64,000 bases of DNA from Planococcus sp. PAMC 21323. Its GTDB lineage: Bacteria; Bacillota; Bacilli; Bacillales_A; Planococcaceae. The DNA is taken from contig NZ_CP009129.1 of NCBI RefSeq assembly GCF_000785555.1, forward strand, positions 1,984,001-2,048,000, written 5' to 3'. The notes under the pieces are model-generated. The model saw only the letters and a list, made by a program, of their open reading frames with translations, made no database searches and was not told the DNA's origin. Within the stretch, counting starts at the first letter, position 1. Each line of letters starts with the position of its first letter. Position numbers and translations under genes: made by a program. Positions 53,467-63,854 of this stretch are shown one piece after another.

Positions 53467-54876
53467 TTACTTAATGATGTGAATTGGTGTTCCTAGTGCT
53501 ACTTCAGCAGCTTCCATAGTGATTTCAGCCAATGTTGGGTGAGCGTGAATTGTCATTGCGATATCTTCCACAGTCATTCCTGCTTCGATTGCAAGACCAA
53601 TTTCAGCGATCATATCTGATGCGCCAGCTCCAACAATTTGTCCGCCTAATAGCAAACCGTCAGATTTACGTGAAACTAGTTTCACAAATCCTTCAGAAGC
53701 ATTTAATGCAAGTGCACGGCCGTTAGCTCCGAATGGGAACTTAGCAGCTGTTACTTCAAACCCTTCAGTTTTTGCTTGCTCTTCAGTTAAACCGACGCTT
53801 GCAAGTTCAGGATCTGTAAAGCATACTGCTGGAATTGCTAAATAATCAACTTCTGATTTTTCGCCAGCGATTGCTTCAGCAGCAATTTTGCCTTCGTAAG
53901 AAGCTTTATGAGCCAATTGCAAACCTGCTACAACATCACCGATTGCATAGATATTCGGGATATTTGTACGGCATTGCTTGTCAACTTCAATCAAGCCACG
54001 GTCAGACATTTTCAAGTTTAATTCTTCAAGTCCCATTTCGTCTGTGTTTGGACGACGGCCAACTGTTACAAGAACATAATCCGCTTCAAGCGTTTTTTCT
54101 TCTCCGCCTGCTTCATATGTTACTTTAACGCCAGTATCACTTTCTTCTACACCTTTAGCAGATGCTTTTGTGATCACTTCAACGCCTTTTTTCTTCAATC
54201 CTTTTTTAACGATTGCTGTCATTTGTTTTTCAAATCCAGCAAGGATATCAGGAGCGCCTTCAAGGATAGTTACTTCAGATCCAAGGTTAGCGTAAGCAGT
54301 TCCAAGCTCAGTACCGATATAGCCACCGCCAATAACGATAAGCTTGCCTGGAATTTCTTGAAGAGCTAATGCGCCAGTAGAATTAATGACACGTTTTGTG
54401 AATTTGAAAGTTGGAATTTCAACTGGACGAGACCCTGTAGCAATAATTGCGTTTTTGAATTTATACGTTTGTGCTGAATCTTCATCCATAATACGAACAG
54501 TATTTTCATCTACGAAATAAGCTTCGCCACGTAAGATTTCGACTTTGTTGCCTTTTAGAAGTGACTCAACGCCGCCTGTCAATTTCTTAACAACGCCATC
54601 TTTGAATGCTTGCGCTTTTTCAAAGTTGATTGAAACTTCTTTAGCCACAATACCCATATCATCTGAGTGTTGAGCTTCTTCAAAACGATGTCCAACAGAA
54701 ATCATTGCTTTAGAAGGGATACAGCCAACGTTTAAACAAACGCCACCAATATATTCTTTTTCAACGATTGTTACTTTTTGACCAGTTTGTGCTGCACGAA
54801 TAGCTGCAACATAACCGCCAGGGCCAGAGCCAATTACGAGCGTGTCTGTTTCGATTGGAAAATCTCCTACTACCAT
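53467..54876 (-). CDS. pdhD: Dihydrolipoyl dehydrogenase (E3)
   Basis: A 469-residue FAD enzyme that re-oxidises the lipoyl groups of E2. FAD fold: [18 protein letters not shown]; redox-active disulfide: [16 protein letters not shown] fold: [21 protein letters not shown]; second FAD motif: [18 protein letters not shown]-terminal catalytic His-Glu in [14 protein letters not shown]. It lies 5 nt after pdhC. It probably also serves other 2-oxo-acid complexes. Confidence 0.97.
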   Translation of the reverse strand: MVVGDFPIETDTLVIGSGPGGYVAAIRAAQTGQKVTIVEKEYIGGVCLNVGCIPSKAMISVGHRFEEAQHSDDMGIVAKEVSINFEKAQAFKDGVVKKLTGGVESLLKGNKVEILRGEAYFVDENTVRIMDEDSAQTYKFKNAIIATGSRPVEIPTFKFTKRVINSTGALALQEIPGKLIVIGGGYIGTELGTAYANLGSEVTILEGAPDILAGFEKQMTAIVKKGLKKKGVEVITKASAKGVEESDTGVKVTYEAGGEEKTLEADYVLVTVGRRPNTDEMGLEELNLKMSDRGLIEVDKQCRTNIPNIYAIGDVVAGLQLAHKASYEGKIAAEAIAGEKSEVDYLAIPAVCFTDPELASVGLTEEQAKTEGFEVTAAKFPFGANGRALALNASEGFVKLVSRKSDGLLLGGQIVGAGASDMIAEIGLAIEAGMTVEDIAMTIHAHPTLAEITMEAAEVALGTPIHIIK

Positions 54877-54881
54877 AAGTT

Positions 54882-56261
54882 TTACGCCTCCATTAATAGT
54901 AATTCAGGTTCACTTAATAAACGTTTAATATGATTTAATGCATGCTGCGCTGTTGCGCCATCGATCATTCTATGATCAAAGCTTAATGATAATGCTAACA
55001 CAGGTGCTGCTACAATTTCACCATTTTTAATTACAGGTTTTTCTGCAATGCGGCCAATTCCAAGAATCGCCACTTCTGGGTGGTTAATAACTGGTGTAAA
55101 CCATTGTCCACCTGCAGAACCGATATTCGTGATTGAGCATGATGCGCCCTTCATTTCTGCAGCTGATAGTTTACCATCACGTGCTTTTGTAGCTAAACCA
55201 TTAATTTCATCTGAAATTGCAAATACTGATTTACGGTCTGCGTTTTTAATGACAGGAACCATTAAGCCTTTTTCTGTATCTGCTGCAATCCCGATATTGA
55301 AATAATGCTTTTGAATAACCTCGCTTGTTTCATCATCAAATGATGTGTTTAAAGCTGGGAATTCGCGCAATGTGCTGACCAATGCTTTGACCACGTATGG
55401 CAAATAAGTCAACTTGATATCTTTTTCTGCTGCAATGTCTTTGAACTTTTTGCGATGCGCTACAAGTTCAGTCACATCTACTTCGTCCATTAACGTTACG
55501 TGAGGAGCTGTATGTTTCGAATGAACCATTGCTTTCGCAATCGCTTTACGAATTCCAGACATTTTCTCACGTGTTTCAGGGAATTCACCTTCAGGAGCTG
55601 CTGCTTTTGGCGCCGCTGCTGTTTCAGTGCTTTCTTCTGTAGTTTCTTGTGGTGCTTCAGAAGTTTCAGTTGTCGCTGCTTTTTGATCACCATTCATAAA
55701 GGCTTCAACATCTTCTTTTAAAACGCGACCGTTATTGCCAGAACCCGTTACTTGTTTAATATCCACTTCATTGTCGCGCGCAAATTTGCGGACAGATGGC
55801 ATTGAGATTACACGAGCCGTTGGATCAGCTTCTTTTGTTTCTTTAGGCTGTTCTCCAGCACCCGTTTCTTCTTTTGGTGCTTCTTCTTTAGCAGGTGCTT
55901 TATCCACATCTTTGCCAGATTCAGCAGTACCAGCTTGCACTTGCTCTTCAGTTTCCTCTTTTACTTCAGGCTCGGCTTCTTTCTTGTCACCGTGTCCTCC
56001 TTTAAAGCTCATTTCTTCAGCATCTGGAGCATCGATGCGAACTAATACATCGCCTACTACCGCAACTGTTCCTTCTGATACCAATACTTCTTCAACCGTT
56101 CCTGAAACTGGTGAAGGAATCTCGACTACTGCCTTGTCATTTTGTACTTCAACAAGGATATCGTCTTCTTCGATTGTATCTCCCGCTTTTACGAACCATT
56201 TTACGATTTCACCTTCATGGATACCTTCTCCGATATCCGGCAAACGAAATTCAAAAGCCAT
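54882..56261 (-). CDS. pdhC: Pyruvate dehydrogenase E2, dihydrolipoyl acetyltransferase
   Basis: A 459-residue E2. One lipoyl domain (about 1-78) carries the lipoyl lysine Lys43 in [10 protein letters not shown]. An acidic Glu/Lys/Thr-rich linker follows, then the peripheral subunit-binding domain ([19 protein letters not shown]), an Ala/Glu/Thr linker, and the catalytic domain ending with [13 protein letters not shown] (active His). It transfers acetyl groups to CoA. I choose the ATG at 56261; a GTG three codons earlier lies within the AAAGGGTGA site. Confidence 0.96.
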   Translation of the reverse strand: MAFEFRLPDIGEGIHEGEIVKWFVKAGDTIEEDDILVEVQNDKAVVEIPSPVSGTVEEVLVSEGTVAVVGDVLVRIDAPDAEEMSFKGGHGDKKEAEPEVKEETEEQVQAGTAESGKDVDKAPAKEEAPKEETGAGEQPKETKEADPTARVISMPSVRKFARDNEVDIKQVTGSGNNGRVLKEDVEAFMNGDQKAATTETSEAPQETTEESTETAAAPKAAAPEGEFPETREKMSGIRKAIAKAMVHSKHTAPHVTLMDEVDVTELVAHRKKFKDIAAEKDIKLTYLPYVVKALVSTLREFPALNTSFDDETSEVIQKHYFNIGIAADTEKGLMVPVIKNADRKSVFAISDEINGLATKARDGKLSAAEMKGASCSITNIGSAGGQWFTPVINHPEVAILGIGRIAEKPVIKNGEIVAAPVLALSLSFDHRMIDGATAQHALNHIKRLLSEPELLLMEA

Positions 56262-56289
56262 GTATATCACCCTTTCGGTTCTGTCTAAT

Positions 56290-57267
56290 TTAAAAAGTAA
56301 GTACTTTCTTCGCTGTTTCTATTATATCCTTCGAATTTGGCAACCAAACTTCTTCCGCTTGTGAGAACGGGAAGATTGAGTCTGGCGCAGTTACACGAAG
56401 AACAGGTGCTTCTAAAGTTAGAATTGCACGATCTGTAATTTCTGCTACAACACTCGCAGCAATTCCGGCTTGTTTTTGAGCTTCTTGAACGACCATTGCA
56501 CGGCCAGTTTTTTCAACAGACGCAATAATAGTTTCAATATCAAGCGGTTGGATTGTACGAAGATCGACTACTTCAACTGAATAGTTTTCTTTTTCAAGTT
56601 CTTCTGCAGCTTTCATACTTTCTTGTACCATTGCGCCGTAAGCGATAATTGTTAAGTCTTTACCTTCACGTTTCACGTCAGCTTTGCCTAAAGGAATTGT
56701 ATATTCTTCTTCAGGTACTTCTTGACGGAATGAACGGTATAGTTTCATGTGCTCTAGGAAAATAACTGGATCGTTATCGCGAATAGCTGAGATCAGCAAA
56801 CCTTTAGCATCGTATGGTGTAGAAGGTATAACTACCTTTAATCCTGGCTGAGCTGCCATTAATCCTTCTAACGAATCCGCGTGCATTTCAGGTGTATGAA
56901 CACCACCACCAAATGGAGAACGGATTGTTACAGGAGAAGTTAAACTTCCGCCACTACGGAAACGCATACGCGCCATTTGTCCGCTAATAGAATCCATAAC
57001 TTCAAAAACAAATCCGAAAAACTGGATTTCTGGAACTGGACGATATCCTTGTAAAGCTAACCCGATTGCCAAACCGCCGATACCTGATTCAGCTAGTGGT
57101 GTATCAAAAACACGGTCTTCGCCGAATTCTTTTTGTAGACCTTCAGTTGCACGGAATACACCGCCGTTGTTTCCTACATCTTCACCGAAAACAAGAACAT
57201 TTTCATCGTTCTTCATCTCTGTTTTCAGAGCGTCGGTAATTGCTTGGATCATTGTTAATTGTGCCAT
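56290..57267 (-). CDS. pdhB: Pyruvate dehydrogenase E1 beta subunit
   Basis: A 325-residue transketolase-like subunit. Features are [46 protein letters not shown] (catalytic Glu for ThDP), [15 protein letters not shown] and [15 protein letters not shown]. With E1 alpha it decarboxylates pyruvate. It lies 3 nt after pdhA. Confidence 0.97.
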   Translation of the reverse strand: MAQLTMIQAITDALKTEMKNDENVLVFGEDVGNNGGVFRATEGLQKEFGEDRVFDTPLAESGIGGLAIGLALQGYRPVPEIQFFGFVFEVMDSISGQMARMRFRSGGSLTSPVTIRSPFGGGVHTPEMHADSLEGLMAAQPGLKVVIPSTPYDAKGLLISAIRDNDPVIFLEHMKLYRSFRQEVPEEEYTIPLGKADVKREGKDLTIIAYGAMVQESMKAAEELEKENYSVEVVDLRTIQPLDIETIIASVEKTGRAMVVQEAQKQAGIAASVVAEITDRAILTLEAPVLRVTAPDSIFPFSQAEEVWLPNSKDIIETAKKVLTF

Positions 57268-57270
57268 GGC

Positions 57271-58401
<1,131 letters not shown>

Positions 58402-58457
58402 TTATCTGTATTAAAATAATTTCATACAATTTATGATACAATTTCGCATTCCTTCTT

Positions 58458-58486
58458 AGTATACGTTACGACAATAACACGGTCAA
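58458..58486 (-). promoter_or_regulatory. SigA-type promoter of pdhABCD
   Basis: On the minus strand TTGACC, 17 nt, TATACT, about 75 nt before the pdhA ATG, leaving a leader of about 65 nt. Confidence 0.78.
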
Positions 58487-58560
58487 TCATAGAGGACCTG
58501 ACTTTTTTGCACTATACTAATAGATAGAAAATTCAGCCTTACTAAACTGTATTAGTCCAT

Positions 58561-58592
58561 TTGCGCAACTGTATTATAATACAGTTGCGCAA
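58561..58592. promoter_or_regulatory. Perfect 32-bp palindrome upstream of pdhA
   Basis: 16-bp arms TTGCGCAACTGTATTA and exact complement with no central spacer. No T-run follows on either strand, so it does not look like a terminator. A further half-copy, ACTGTATTA, lies at about 58547. It sits between ykyA and the pdhA promoter and may be an operator. Confidence 0.55.
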
Positions 58593-58617
58593 TTTCACTT
58601 CTTTTATAGCACAGAAA

Positions 58618-58638
58618 AAGCAGCCATTAAGGCTGCTT
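58618..58638 (-). terminator. Terminator after ykyA
   Basis: An 8-bp stem AAGCAGCC/GGCTGCTT with a 5-nt loop and T-run on the minus strand, touching the ykyA stop. Confidence 0.8.
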
Positions 58639-59281
58639 ATTCCTCATTTTCAGTTATTTTTTCTAAAGTTTCATCCTTTAGTTCATTAACCTGTTTCGTT
58701 AACTCATTAAATTCTGTCACAGCTTTTTGAACTACCGAGTTTTGCTCATTTACCTCTGTCGCTTTTTCTTGTAAGTCCTGCAGTTTGCTGTCCTCTTCTT
58801 TTAACATCTCATATAGTTCTTTCTGAAGTCCGATCAGTTTTTCATAAGCTAAGACAAAATCATCATGCGCTGTAAAACGTTCTTCCATTTTTGCTTTTAG
58901 TACTTCTAAATCTGATTGAACTGATTTGTCTTCAGCTTTTTCAATCACTTGATCGATTCCAGCTAAATTTTCTTCAGCCGATTGCATTGATTCTTTTTCA
59001 GTTTTCAAAAACGCTAAACGCTCTTCTGCCGAATCAAGCGCTTCTTGAGCTTGCTCTGCAACTTTGTCCTGCTCTTCTTGAGTTAACGCCATAATATCTG
59101 CAAACAACTTTTGTTCTGCTTTTTCACGCTTCTCTAAGTCATCCTGAACCTCACGATACTCCTCTTCGGCTTCGAATGTATCATTGAGTACTTTGTCCAA
59201 ATCTCCACGAATGCCTGAATCAGAACAAGCTGTCAAAAAGAGAAGAGTAGAAAGACTCAACGCTATACGTGTTTTCCTCAT
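58637..59281 (-). CDS. ykyA: YkyA family lipoprotein
   Basis: A 214-residue lipoprotein (signal IALSLSTLLFLTAC) followed by an almost entirely coiled-coil, Glu/Lys/Gln-rich body (DDLEKREKAEQKLFADIMAL, QEQDKVAEQAQEALDSAEERL). It matches the cell-wall-binding YkyA family, which lies between def and pdhA in Bacillus as here. The role is unknown. It is divergent from def. Confidence 0.88.
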   Translation of the reverse strand: MRKTRIALSLSTLLFLTACSDSGIRGDLDKVLNDTFEAEEEYREVQDDLEKREKAEQKLFADIMALTQEEQDKVAEQAQEALDSAEERLAFLKTEKESMQSAEENLAGIDQVIEKAEDKSVQSDLEVLKAKMEERFTAHDDFVLAYEKLIGLQKELYEMLKEEDSKLQDLQEKATEVNEQNSVVQKAVTEFNELTKQVNELKDETLEKITENEE

Positions 59282-59426
59282 TTAATTCACCCCTTATTTA
59301 CCATGAATTAACTATAATCTTTGGTTATATAAAAGACAATACAATCTGACGGCTTTTCTTTTTTCAAACTAATTGTTTTGCGTTATACTTGTATGTATAG
59401 CGAGCCATTTGAAAGGATGAAATTAC

Positions 59427-59993
59427 TTGATACGAATGAAAGACATTATACGTGAAGGTCATCCTACACTCAGACTACGTGCAGAAGAAGTGCAACTCCC
59501 GCTTTCTGAAGAAGATCGTAAACTCGGTGAGGACCTTTTAGAATATGTAATAAACAGCCAAAATGATGAATTGGCTGAAAAATATGATTTACGTCCAGGA
59601 GTCGGAATTGCAGCCCCTCAAGTAAATCAGGCAAAACGAATTTTCGCATTGCATTTTGATGATAGCACTGGAGAAGATTTGAGCCTTGTCGTGGTTAATC
59701 CCAAAATCATTAGCCATTCTGTTGAAAAAACGTATTTGGCTGCTGGCGAAGGTTGTTTGTCTGTTGATCGCGCAGTTTCTGGTTATGTGCCAAGATATGC
59801 AAGAATCACTATTAAAGGGTTCAACTTAGACGGCGAAGAAATTAAAATGCGTTTAAAAGGTCTTCCTGCTATCGCTTTTCAACACGAATTAGACCACTTG
59901 AACGGTATAATGTTCTTTGACCACATTGATTCTAAAAATCCGTTTGCCGAAATTGAAAATGCAATTGCAATCGAAAGAGACTCAGCTGAATAA
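59427..59993 (+). CDS. def: Peptide deformylase
   Basis: A 188-residue metalloenzyme that removes the formyl group from nascent proteins. The three motifs are GVGIAAPQV (58-66), EGCLS with metal ligand Cys110, and QHELDHLNG with His153, Glu154 and His157. It is a type 2 (Gram-positive) deformylase by length and insertion. The start is a TTG at 59427, giving MIRMKDIIREGHP as in B. subtilis DefB, with AAAGGA upstream. Its stop lies in the shared terminator. Confidence 0.96.
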   Translation: MIRMKDIIREGHPTLRLRAEEVQLPLSEEDRKLGEDLLEYVINSQNDELAEKYDLRPGVGIAAPQVNQAKRIFALHFDDSTGEDLSLVVVNPKIISHSVEKTYLAAGEGCLSVDRAVSGYVPRYARITIKGFNLDGEEIKMRLKGLPAIAFQHELDHLNGIMFFDHIDSKNPFAEIENAIAIERDSAE

Positions 59994-60010
59994 GCTGAGT
60001 CTCTTTTTTC
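59976..60010. terminator. Bidirectional terminator between def and ykrA
   Basis: A 12-bp stem AGAGACTCAGCT/AGCTGAGTCTCT with a 5-nt loop that includes the def stop, followed by a T-run on plus and matching A residues for minus. Confidence 0.86.
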
Positions 60011-60781
60011 TTATATTAACTTTAAATATTTGAAGGCATTTGCTAAACCGTCATGATCTACATGACCCGTAACATATGACGCACGTTTTTTGGTTTCTTC
60101 GTGTCCATTTTCCATAGCAACACTAAATCCAGCTACATCCATCATAAGAAGGTCATTCAAACCATCACCAAATGCAATCGTATCTTCGATAGCATGTCCA
60201 GTTGCTCGGATCAAATGCTTAATGCCGCTTGCCTTTGATCCCCCTTTAGGTGTGATATCACAAGATACTCGGTGCCAGCGAACAAAGTCAACTTCTTTAA
60301 AAGTATCATGATATTGCTGTTCTTCATCTTTTTCACAAAAAACGAGCGCTTGATAAATTTCATTATTTAGATGAAAATCTTCTTCCATTTCAGGATGAGG
60401 TATTTTCAAGGTCTTAATGCTTTCATCGATATCAGGATGATAATCAATAGAAGAAATCATTTTTTCTTCATTCATAAATACGAGTGGATGATTTTGTTTT
60501 TCTGCATACTTATAGATTTCTTTTAGCATTTCTGTATCAACGGCTTCTTTATGAACCGTCTCACCTTTATGCGATATATATTGACCATTAAACGTAATAT
60601 AAGTATCGATTTCTAGTTCTTCCAAGATTTCTTTAATCATAAATGGCCCTCTGCCTGTGGCAATTGCTAAATCATGGCCGTTTAGACGCGCTTGTCGCAA
60701 TGCTTGTTTGGCAGATTCCGGTAGCTTCTTGTGTGAATCTAATAGTGTTCCATCAATATCAAGCAATAATAATTTAGGCAT
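60011..60781 (-). CDS. ykrA: Cof-type HAD family phosphatase YkrA
   Basis: A 256-residue HAD hydrolase of the Cof type. Motif I is LLLDIDGTLLDSHKK with nucleophile Asp, motif II IATGRGPFMI, and motif IV FGDGLNDLLMMDVAG; a C2 cap lies between. Such enzymes dephosphorylate sugar phosphates or flavin nucleotides; the substrate is unknown. It lies next to def as in B. subtilis. Confidence 0.9.
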   Translation of the reverse strand: MPKLLLLDIDGTLLDSHKKLPESAKQALRQARLNGHDLAIATGRGPFMIKEILEELEIDTYITFNGQYISHKGETVHKEAVDTEMLKEIYKYAEKQNHPLVFMNEEKMISSIDYHPDIDESIKTLKIPHPEMEEDFHLNNEIYQALVFCEKDEEQQYHDTFKEVDFVRWHRVSCDITPKGGSKASGIKHLIRATGHAIEDTIAFGDGLNDLLMMDVAGFSVAMENGHEETKKRASYVTGHVDHDGLANAFKYLKLI

Positions 60782-60834
60782 TTTTAGTCTCCATTCTTAA
60801 TGTAAGTAATAGTAATTTCATAGTTCTTGATTCT

Positions 60835-60862
60835 TTGCAATTATCAGAAAAAGAGTTATAAT
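60835..60862 (+). promoter_or_regulatory. Promoter of the 23-codon ORF
   Basis: TTGCAA, 16 nt, TATAAT, 21 nt before the ATG at 60884; the transcript would have a leader of only about 15 nt. Confidence 0.6.
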
Positions 60863-60883
60863 TGCTTTGAGGAGTGATGCGCC

Positions 60884-60955
60884 ATGTTGAAACGTTTGAA
60901 AAGAAAACTTCTCAGACAACTCAATGGCATCATGAATAAAAAGAAAATAGCATAA
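60884..60955 (+). CDS. Very small basic protein (23 residues)
   Basis: The ORF encodes MLKRLKRKLLRQLNG and ends MNKKKIA, a cationic amphipathic peptide with eleven Lys/Arg among 23 residues. It has GAGGAGTG 8 nt before the ATG, a promoter with TATAAT upstream and a hairpin terminator 6 nt after the stop. This complete compact unit makes a real gene plausible. I do not recognise it. An alternative is that the unit is a short non-coding RNA. Confidence 0.5.
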   Translation: MLKRLKRKLLRQLNGIMNKKKIA

Positions 60956-60961
60956 TCGTTT

Positions 60962-60996
60962 TAGCCCTTCTATATAAATAAGGAGGGCTATTCTTT
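60962..60996 (+). terminator. Terminator after the 23-codon ORF
   Basis: A 10-bp stem TAGCCCTTCT/AGGAGGGCTA (one G-U pair) with a 9-nt loop and a T-rich tail. It separates the small ORF from rpoY. Confidence 0.75.
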
Positions 60997-61066
60997 ATTT
61001 TAGTCTAATGTCATGATAATATAAAGGAAGTGCATTTATTTGAGCGTGGAAAAAGGAGAGCAAACT

Positions 61067-61279
61067 ATGATTTTTAAAGTATACTACCAAGAAAACCGTT
61101 TTGAAGTACCTGTTCGTGAGAACACACAAAGCCTTTATGTGGAAGCAGCATCCGAGCGCGAAGTCCGACACCACCTAAAAGACCGCAACTATAACATTGA
61201 ACTTGTTCAATTACTTGAAGGAAACCATCTAGAGTATGAACAGTCGAGCCAAAATTACGAAGTTGAGAGCATCGAATAA
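61067..61279 (+). CDS. rpoY: RNA polymerase epsilon subunit RpoY
   Basis: A 70-residue protein starting [34 protein letters not shown]-like, closely following the pattern of Bacillus YkzG/RpoY. It binds RNA polymerase near the beta' jaw. I choose the ATG at 61067 with AAGGAGAG 7 nt upstream; a TTG at 61040 would add nine unconserved codons. It lies 2 nt upstream of rnjA, the usual Bacillales pair. Confidence 0.93.
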   Translation: MIFKVYYQENRFEVPVRENTQSLYVEAASEREVRHHLKDRNYNIELVQLLEGNHLEYEQSSQNYEVESIE

Positions 61280-61281
61280 CA

Positions 61282-62949
61282 ATGAAATTTGTTAAAAATG
61301 ATCAAACGGCTGTATTTGCACTCGGCGGACTGGGTGAAATCGGCAAAAATACGTATGGTGTTCAATTCCAGGATGAAATTATCCTGATCGACGCCGGCAT
61401 TAAATTTCCGGAAGACGATTTGCTCGGAATCGATTACGTTATTCCAGATTATACGTACTTAGTAAAAAATGTTGATAAAATTAAAGGCCTTTTTATAACA
61501 CATGGTCATGAAGATCACATCGGCGGTATTCCTTATTTACTTAAGAAAATAAATATACCCGTCTATGGTGGGAAGTTAGCGCTAGGTTTATTGCGTAAAA
61601 AATTGGAAGAACACGGCTTATTGCGTCAAACGAAAATGACTGAAATCGGCGAAGACGATATCATCAAATTCCGCAAAACTGCTGTTAGTTTTTTCAGTAC
61701 AACACACAGTATCCCTGATGCATTCGGTGTTGTTGTTAAAACACCACCCGGCAACATCGTACACACAGGCGATTTCAAATTTGATTTCACGCCAGTTGGA
61801 GAACCTGCCAATTTACTAAAAATGGCTCAAATCGGTAGCGAAGGTGTTTTATGTCTTTTATCCGACAGTACAAATGCAGAAGTTCCTGACTTTACAATGT
61901 CTGAACGTAAAGTTGGCGAATCTATTAAAGAAATTATGAGAAAAGTAGATGGTCGCTTAATTTTCGCTACTTTCGCTTCGAATATTTACCGTTTACAACA
62001 AGTAACTGATGAAGCTGTTGCACAAGGCCGCAAAATTGCTGTTTTTGGTCGTAGTATGGATAATGCCATGACAATTGGTCGTGAGCTAGGCTATATTAAT
62101 GCTCCTGAAGATGCATTTGTGGATACTCAAACGTTAAATCGTTTACCTGCAAACGAAGTGCTAATTCTTTGTACAGGTTCTCAAGGTGAACCGATGGCAG
62201 CTCTTTCACGAATTGCTAGTGGTACACATCGTCAAATTCAAATTCAGCCAAACGATACGGTTGTCTTCTCGTCTTCTCCAATTCCGGGTAATACGAGCAG
62301 CGTTAACCGCACGATTAATTTATTATTCCGCGCTGGAGCAGATGTTATTCACGGATCGCTTAACAACATCCATACATCTGGTCACGGTTCAGAACCTGAA
62401 AACAAATTAATGTTGCGTTTAATCAAACCAAAATACTTTATGCCAATCCACGGTGAATTCCGCATGTTAAAAACACATGCTGGATTAGCTGTTGAATGTG
62501 ACGTTCCTGTGGAAAACACATTTATCATGGAAAATGGTGAAGTACTTGCTTTAGGTCAAGACGAAGCTTCTATAGCAGGCCGCATCCCTTCTGGTGATGT
62601 TTACATCGACGGTAGTGGTATCGGAGATATCGGCAATATCGTATTACGCGATCGCCGTGTTCTTTCTGAAGAAGGTTTAGTTATTGTAGTTGTAAGTGTT
62701 GATATGGAAAAAAATAAAGTGGTTTCAGGTCCTGATATTATTTCACGTGGATTTGTTTATATGCGTGAGTCAGGTACAATGATTTACGAAGCACAACAAA
62801 TGCTAAATCGCCATTTAAATAAAAAAATCCATAGCAAAAATACCGATTGGGCAGAATTGAAAAATGATATCTCAGATGTTCTTGGACCGTATTTATACGA
62901 GAAAACAAAACGTCGTCCGATGATTTTGCCAGTCATCATGGAAGTTTAA
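61282..62949 (+). CDS. rnjA: Ribonuclease J1
   Basis: A 555-residue metallo-beta-lactamase/beta-CASP nuclease with 5'-3' exonuclease and endonuclease activity, part of the mRNA decay machinery. The metal motif HGHEDH is at 74-79. Other motifs are [42 protein letters not shown] and [21 protein letters not shown]. The C-terminal domain is present. The length matches RNase J1. It is translated with rpoY and ends at a strong terminator. Confidence 0.97.
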   Translation: MKFVKNDQTAVFALGGLGEIGKNTYGVQFQDEIILIDAGIKFPEDDLLGIDYVIPDYTYLVKNVDKIKGLFITHGHEDHIGGIPYLLKKINIPVYGGKLALGLLRKKLEEHGLLRQTKMTEIGEDDIIKFRKTAVSFFSTTHSIPDAFGVVVKTPPGNIVHTGDFKFDFTPVGEPANLLKMAQIGSEGVLCLLSDSTNAEVPDFTMSERKVGESIKEIMRKVDGRLIFATFASNIYRLQQVTDEAVAQGRKIAVFGRSMDNAMTIGRELGYINAPEDAFVDTQTLNRLPANEVLILCTGSQGEPMAALSRIASGTHRQIQIQPNDTVVFSSSPIPGNTSSVNRTINLLFRAGADVIHGSLNNIHTSGHGSEPENKLMLRLIKPKYFMPIHGEFRMLKTHAGLAVECDVPVENTFIMENGEVLALGQDEASIAGRIPSGDVYIDGSGIGDIGNIVLRDRRVLSEEGLVIVVVSVDMEKNKVVSGPDIISRGFVYMRESGTMIYEAQQMLNRHLNKKIHSKNTDWAELKNDISDVLGPYLYEKTKRRPMILPVIMEV

Positions 62950-62970
62950 TTTCAATTATTTCAGATAATC

Positions 62971-63007
62971 AAAAGGTGTATGGGAGTTACTTCCATACAC
63001 CTTTTTT
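62971..63007 (+). terminator. Terminator after rnjA
   Basis: A 13-bp stem AAAAGGTGTATGG/CCATACACCTTTT with a 9-nt loop and T-run. Confidence 0.9.
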
Positions 63008-63014
63008 AATACAA

Positions 63015-63049
63015 AAAACCTGTAGAGGAATTTCTCCCCTACAGGTTTT
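63015..63049 (-). terminator. Terminator after ktrC
   Basis: An 11-bp stem AAAACCTGTAG/CTACAGGTTTT with T-run on the minus strand, immediately after the ktrC stop; it is separate from the rnjA terminator 8 nt away. Confidence 0.86.
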
Positions 63050-63050
63050 A

Positions 63051-63716
63051 CTAGTTCATCATTTTTTTCTCAAAGCGGTTAATATCCGCATCCGATCCAA
63101 TAATGATCAAAATGTCTTCTTGTTCAATTTCCATATCTGCTTGCGGGGAAACAATAATGTCATCTCCCCTTTTGATCGCTACGATGTTAATCCCATAACG
63201 CGCTCGAATATCGAGGCCGATCAATGTATAACCAGCTAATTTCTGATTTGCTTTAATCTCCATAATCGAGTGCTCATCTGATAGCTCTAAATAATCGAGT
63301 ACGTTGTTCGACAGAATATTGTGAGCGATTCGTATACCCATATCACGTTCAGGATGAACGACTTTATCTGCGCCAATTTTACTTAACACTTTAGCATGAT
63401 AGTCATTTTGCGCTTTTACCGTAATTTTTTTTACACCGATTTCTTTTAACATCAAGGTGGTTAAAATACTAGCTTGAATATTTTCACCGATTGCCACAAT
63501 AACATGCTCAAAATTGCGAATTCCTAACGACTTTAATACTGACTCATCTGTGGTATCCGCCACTACGGCTTGCGTCGCGATAGACGAAAATTCATCCACT
63601 CGTTCAGAATCTTTATCAATTGCCATTACATCAGCATCTTGTTCAATTAACTCTCGTACAATACTGCCGCCAAAACGCCCAAGTCCAATGACTACAAATT
63701 CCTTTTTCATATCCAT
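63051..63716 (-). CDS. ktrC: Potassium uptake RCK subunit KtrC/KtrA
   Basis: A 221-residue cytosolic regulator of a Ktr potassium channel. The RCK-N Rossmann domain begins FVVIGLGRFGGSIVRELIEQDADVMAIDKD and binds nucleotides; the RCK-C domain starts near residue 135 (SIMEIKANQKLAGYTLIGLDIRARYGINIVAIKRGDD). Its neighbourhood to rnjA matches ykqB (ktrC) of B. subtilis. In that system c-di-AMP also binds the RCK-C domain. No membrane partner gene is in the window. Confidence 0.93.
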   Translation of the reverse strand: MDMKKEFVVIGLGRFGGSIVRELIEQDADVMAIDKDSERVDEFSSIATQAVVADTTDESVLKSLGIRNFEHVIVAIGENIQASILTTLMLKEIGVKKITVKAQNDYHAKVLSKIGADKVVHPERDMGIRIAHNILSNNVLDYLELSDEHSIMEIKANQKLAGYTLIGLDIRARYGINIVAIKRGDDIIVSPQADMEIEQEDILIIIGSDADINRFEKKMMN

Positions 63717-63836
63717 CCTCCAAATGTTCTAGTAGCTTTATTTTACCATATATCATCCATACTAATTCTTAGCTTGTCTTTTATTTGAAAATCTTTTATA
63801 AATGCGCACCATATAAATTATATAACTAATAAAAAA

Positions 63837-63854
63837 CCCCGCTTATCGGCGGGG
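63837..63854 (-). terminator. Terminator of the right-edge gene
   Basis: A 6-bp stem CCCCGC/GCGGGG with a 6-nt loop followed by a T-run on the minus strand. The stop codon of the gene lies in the loop. Confidence 0.8.

Noticed and set aside
55735-56364. 209-codon open frame on the plus strand opposite pdhC
   Set aside because: It is antisense to the well-supported E2 gene, has a Ser/Thr/Pro-rich composition expected from reading the Ala/Glu linker backwards, and lacks a ribosome-binding site.
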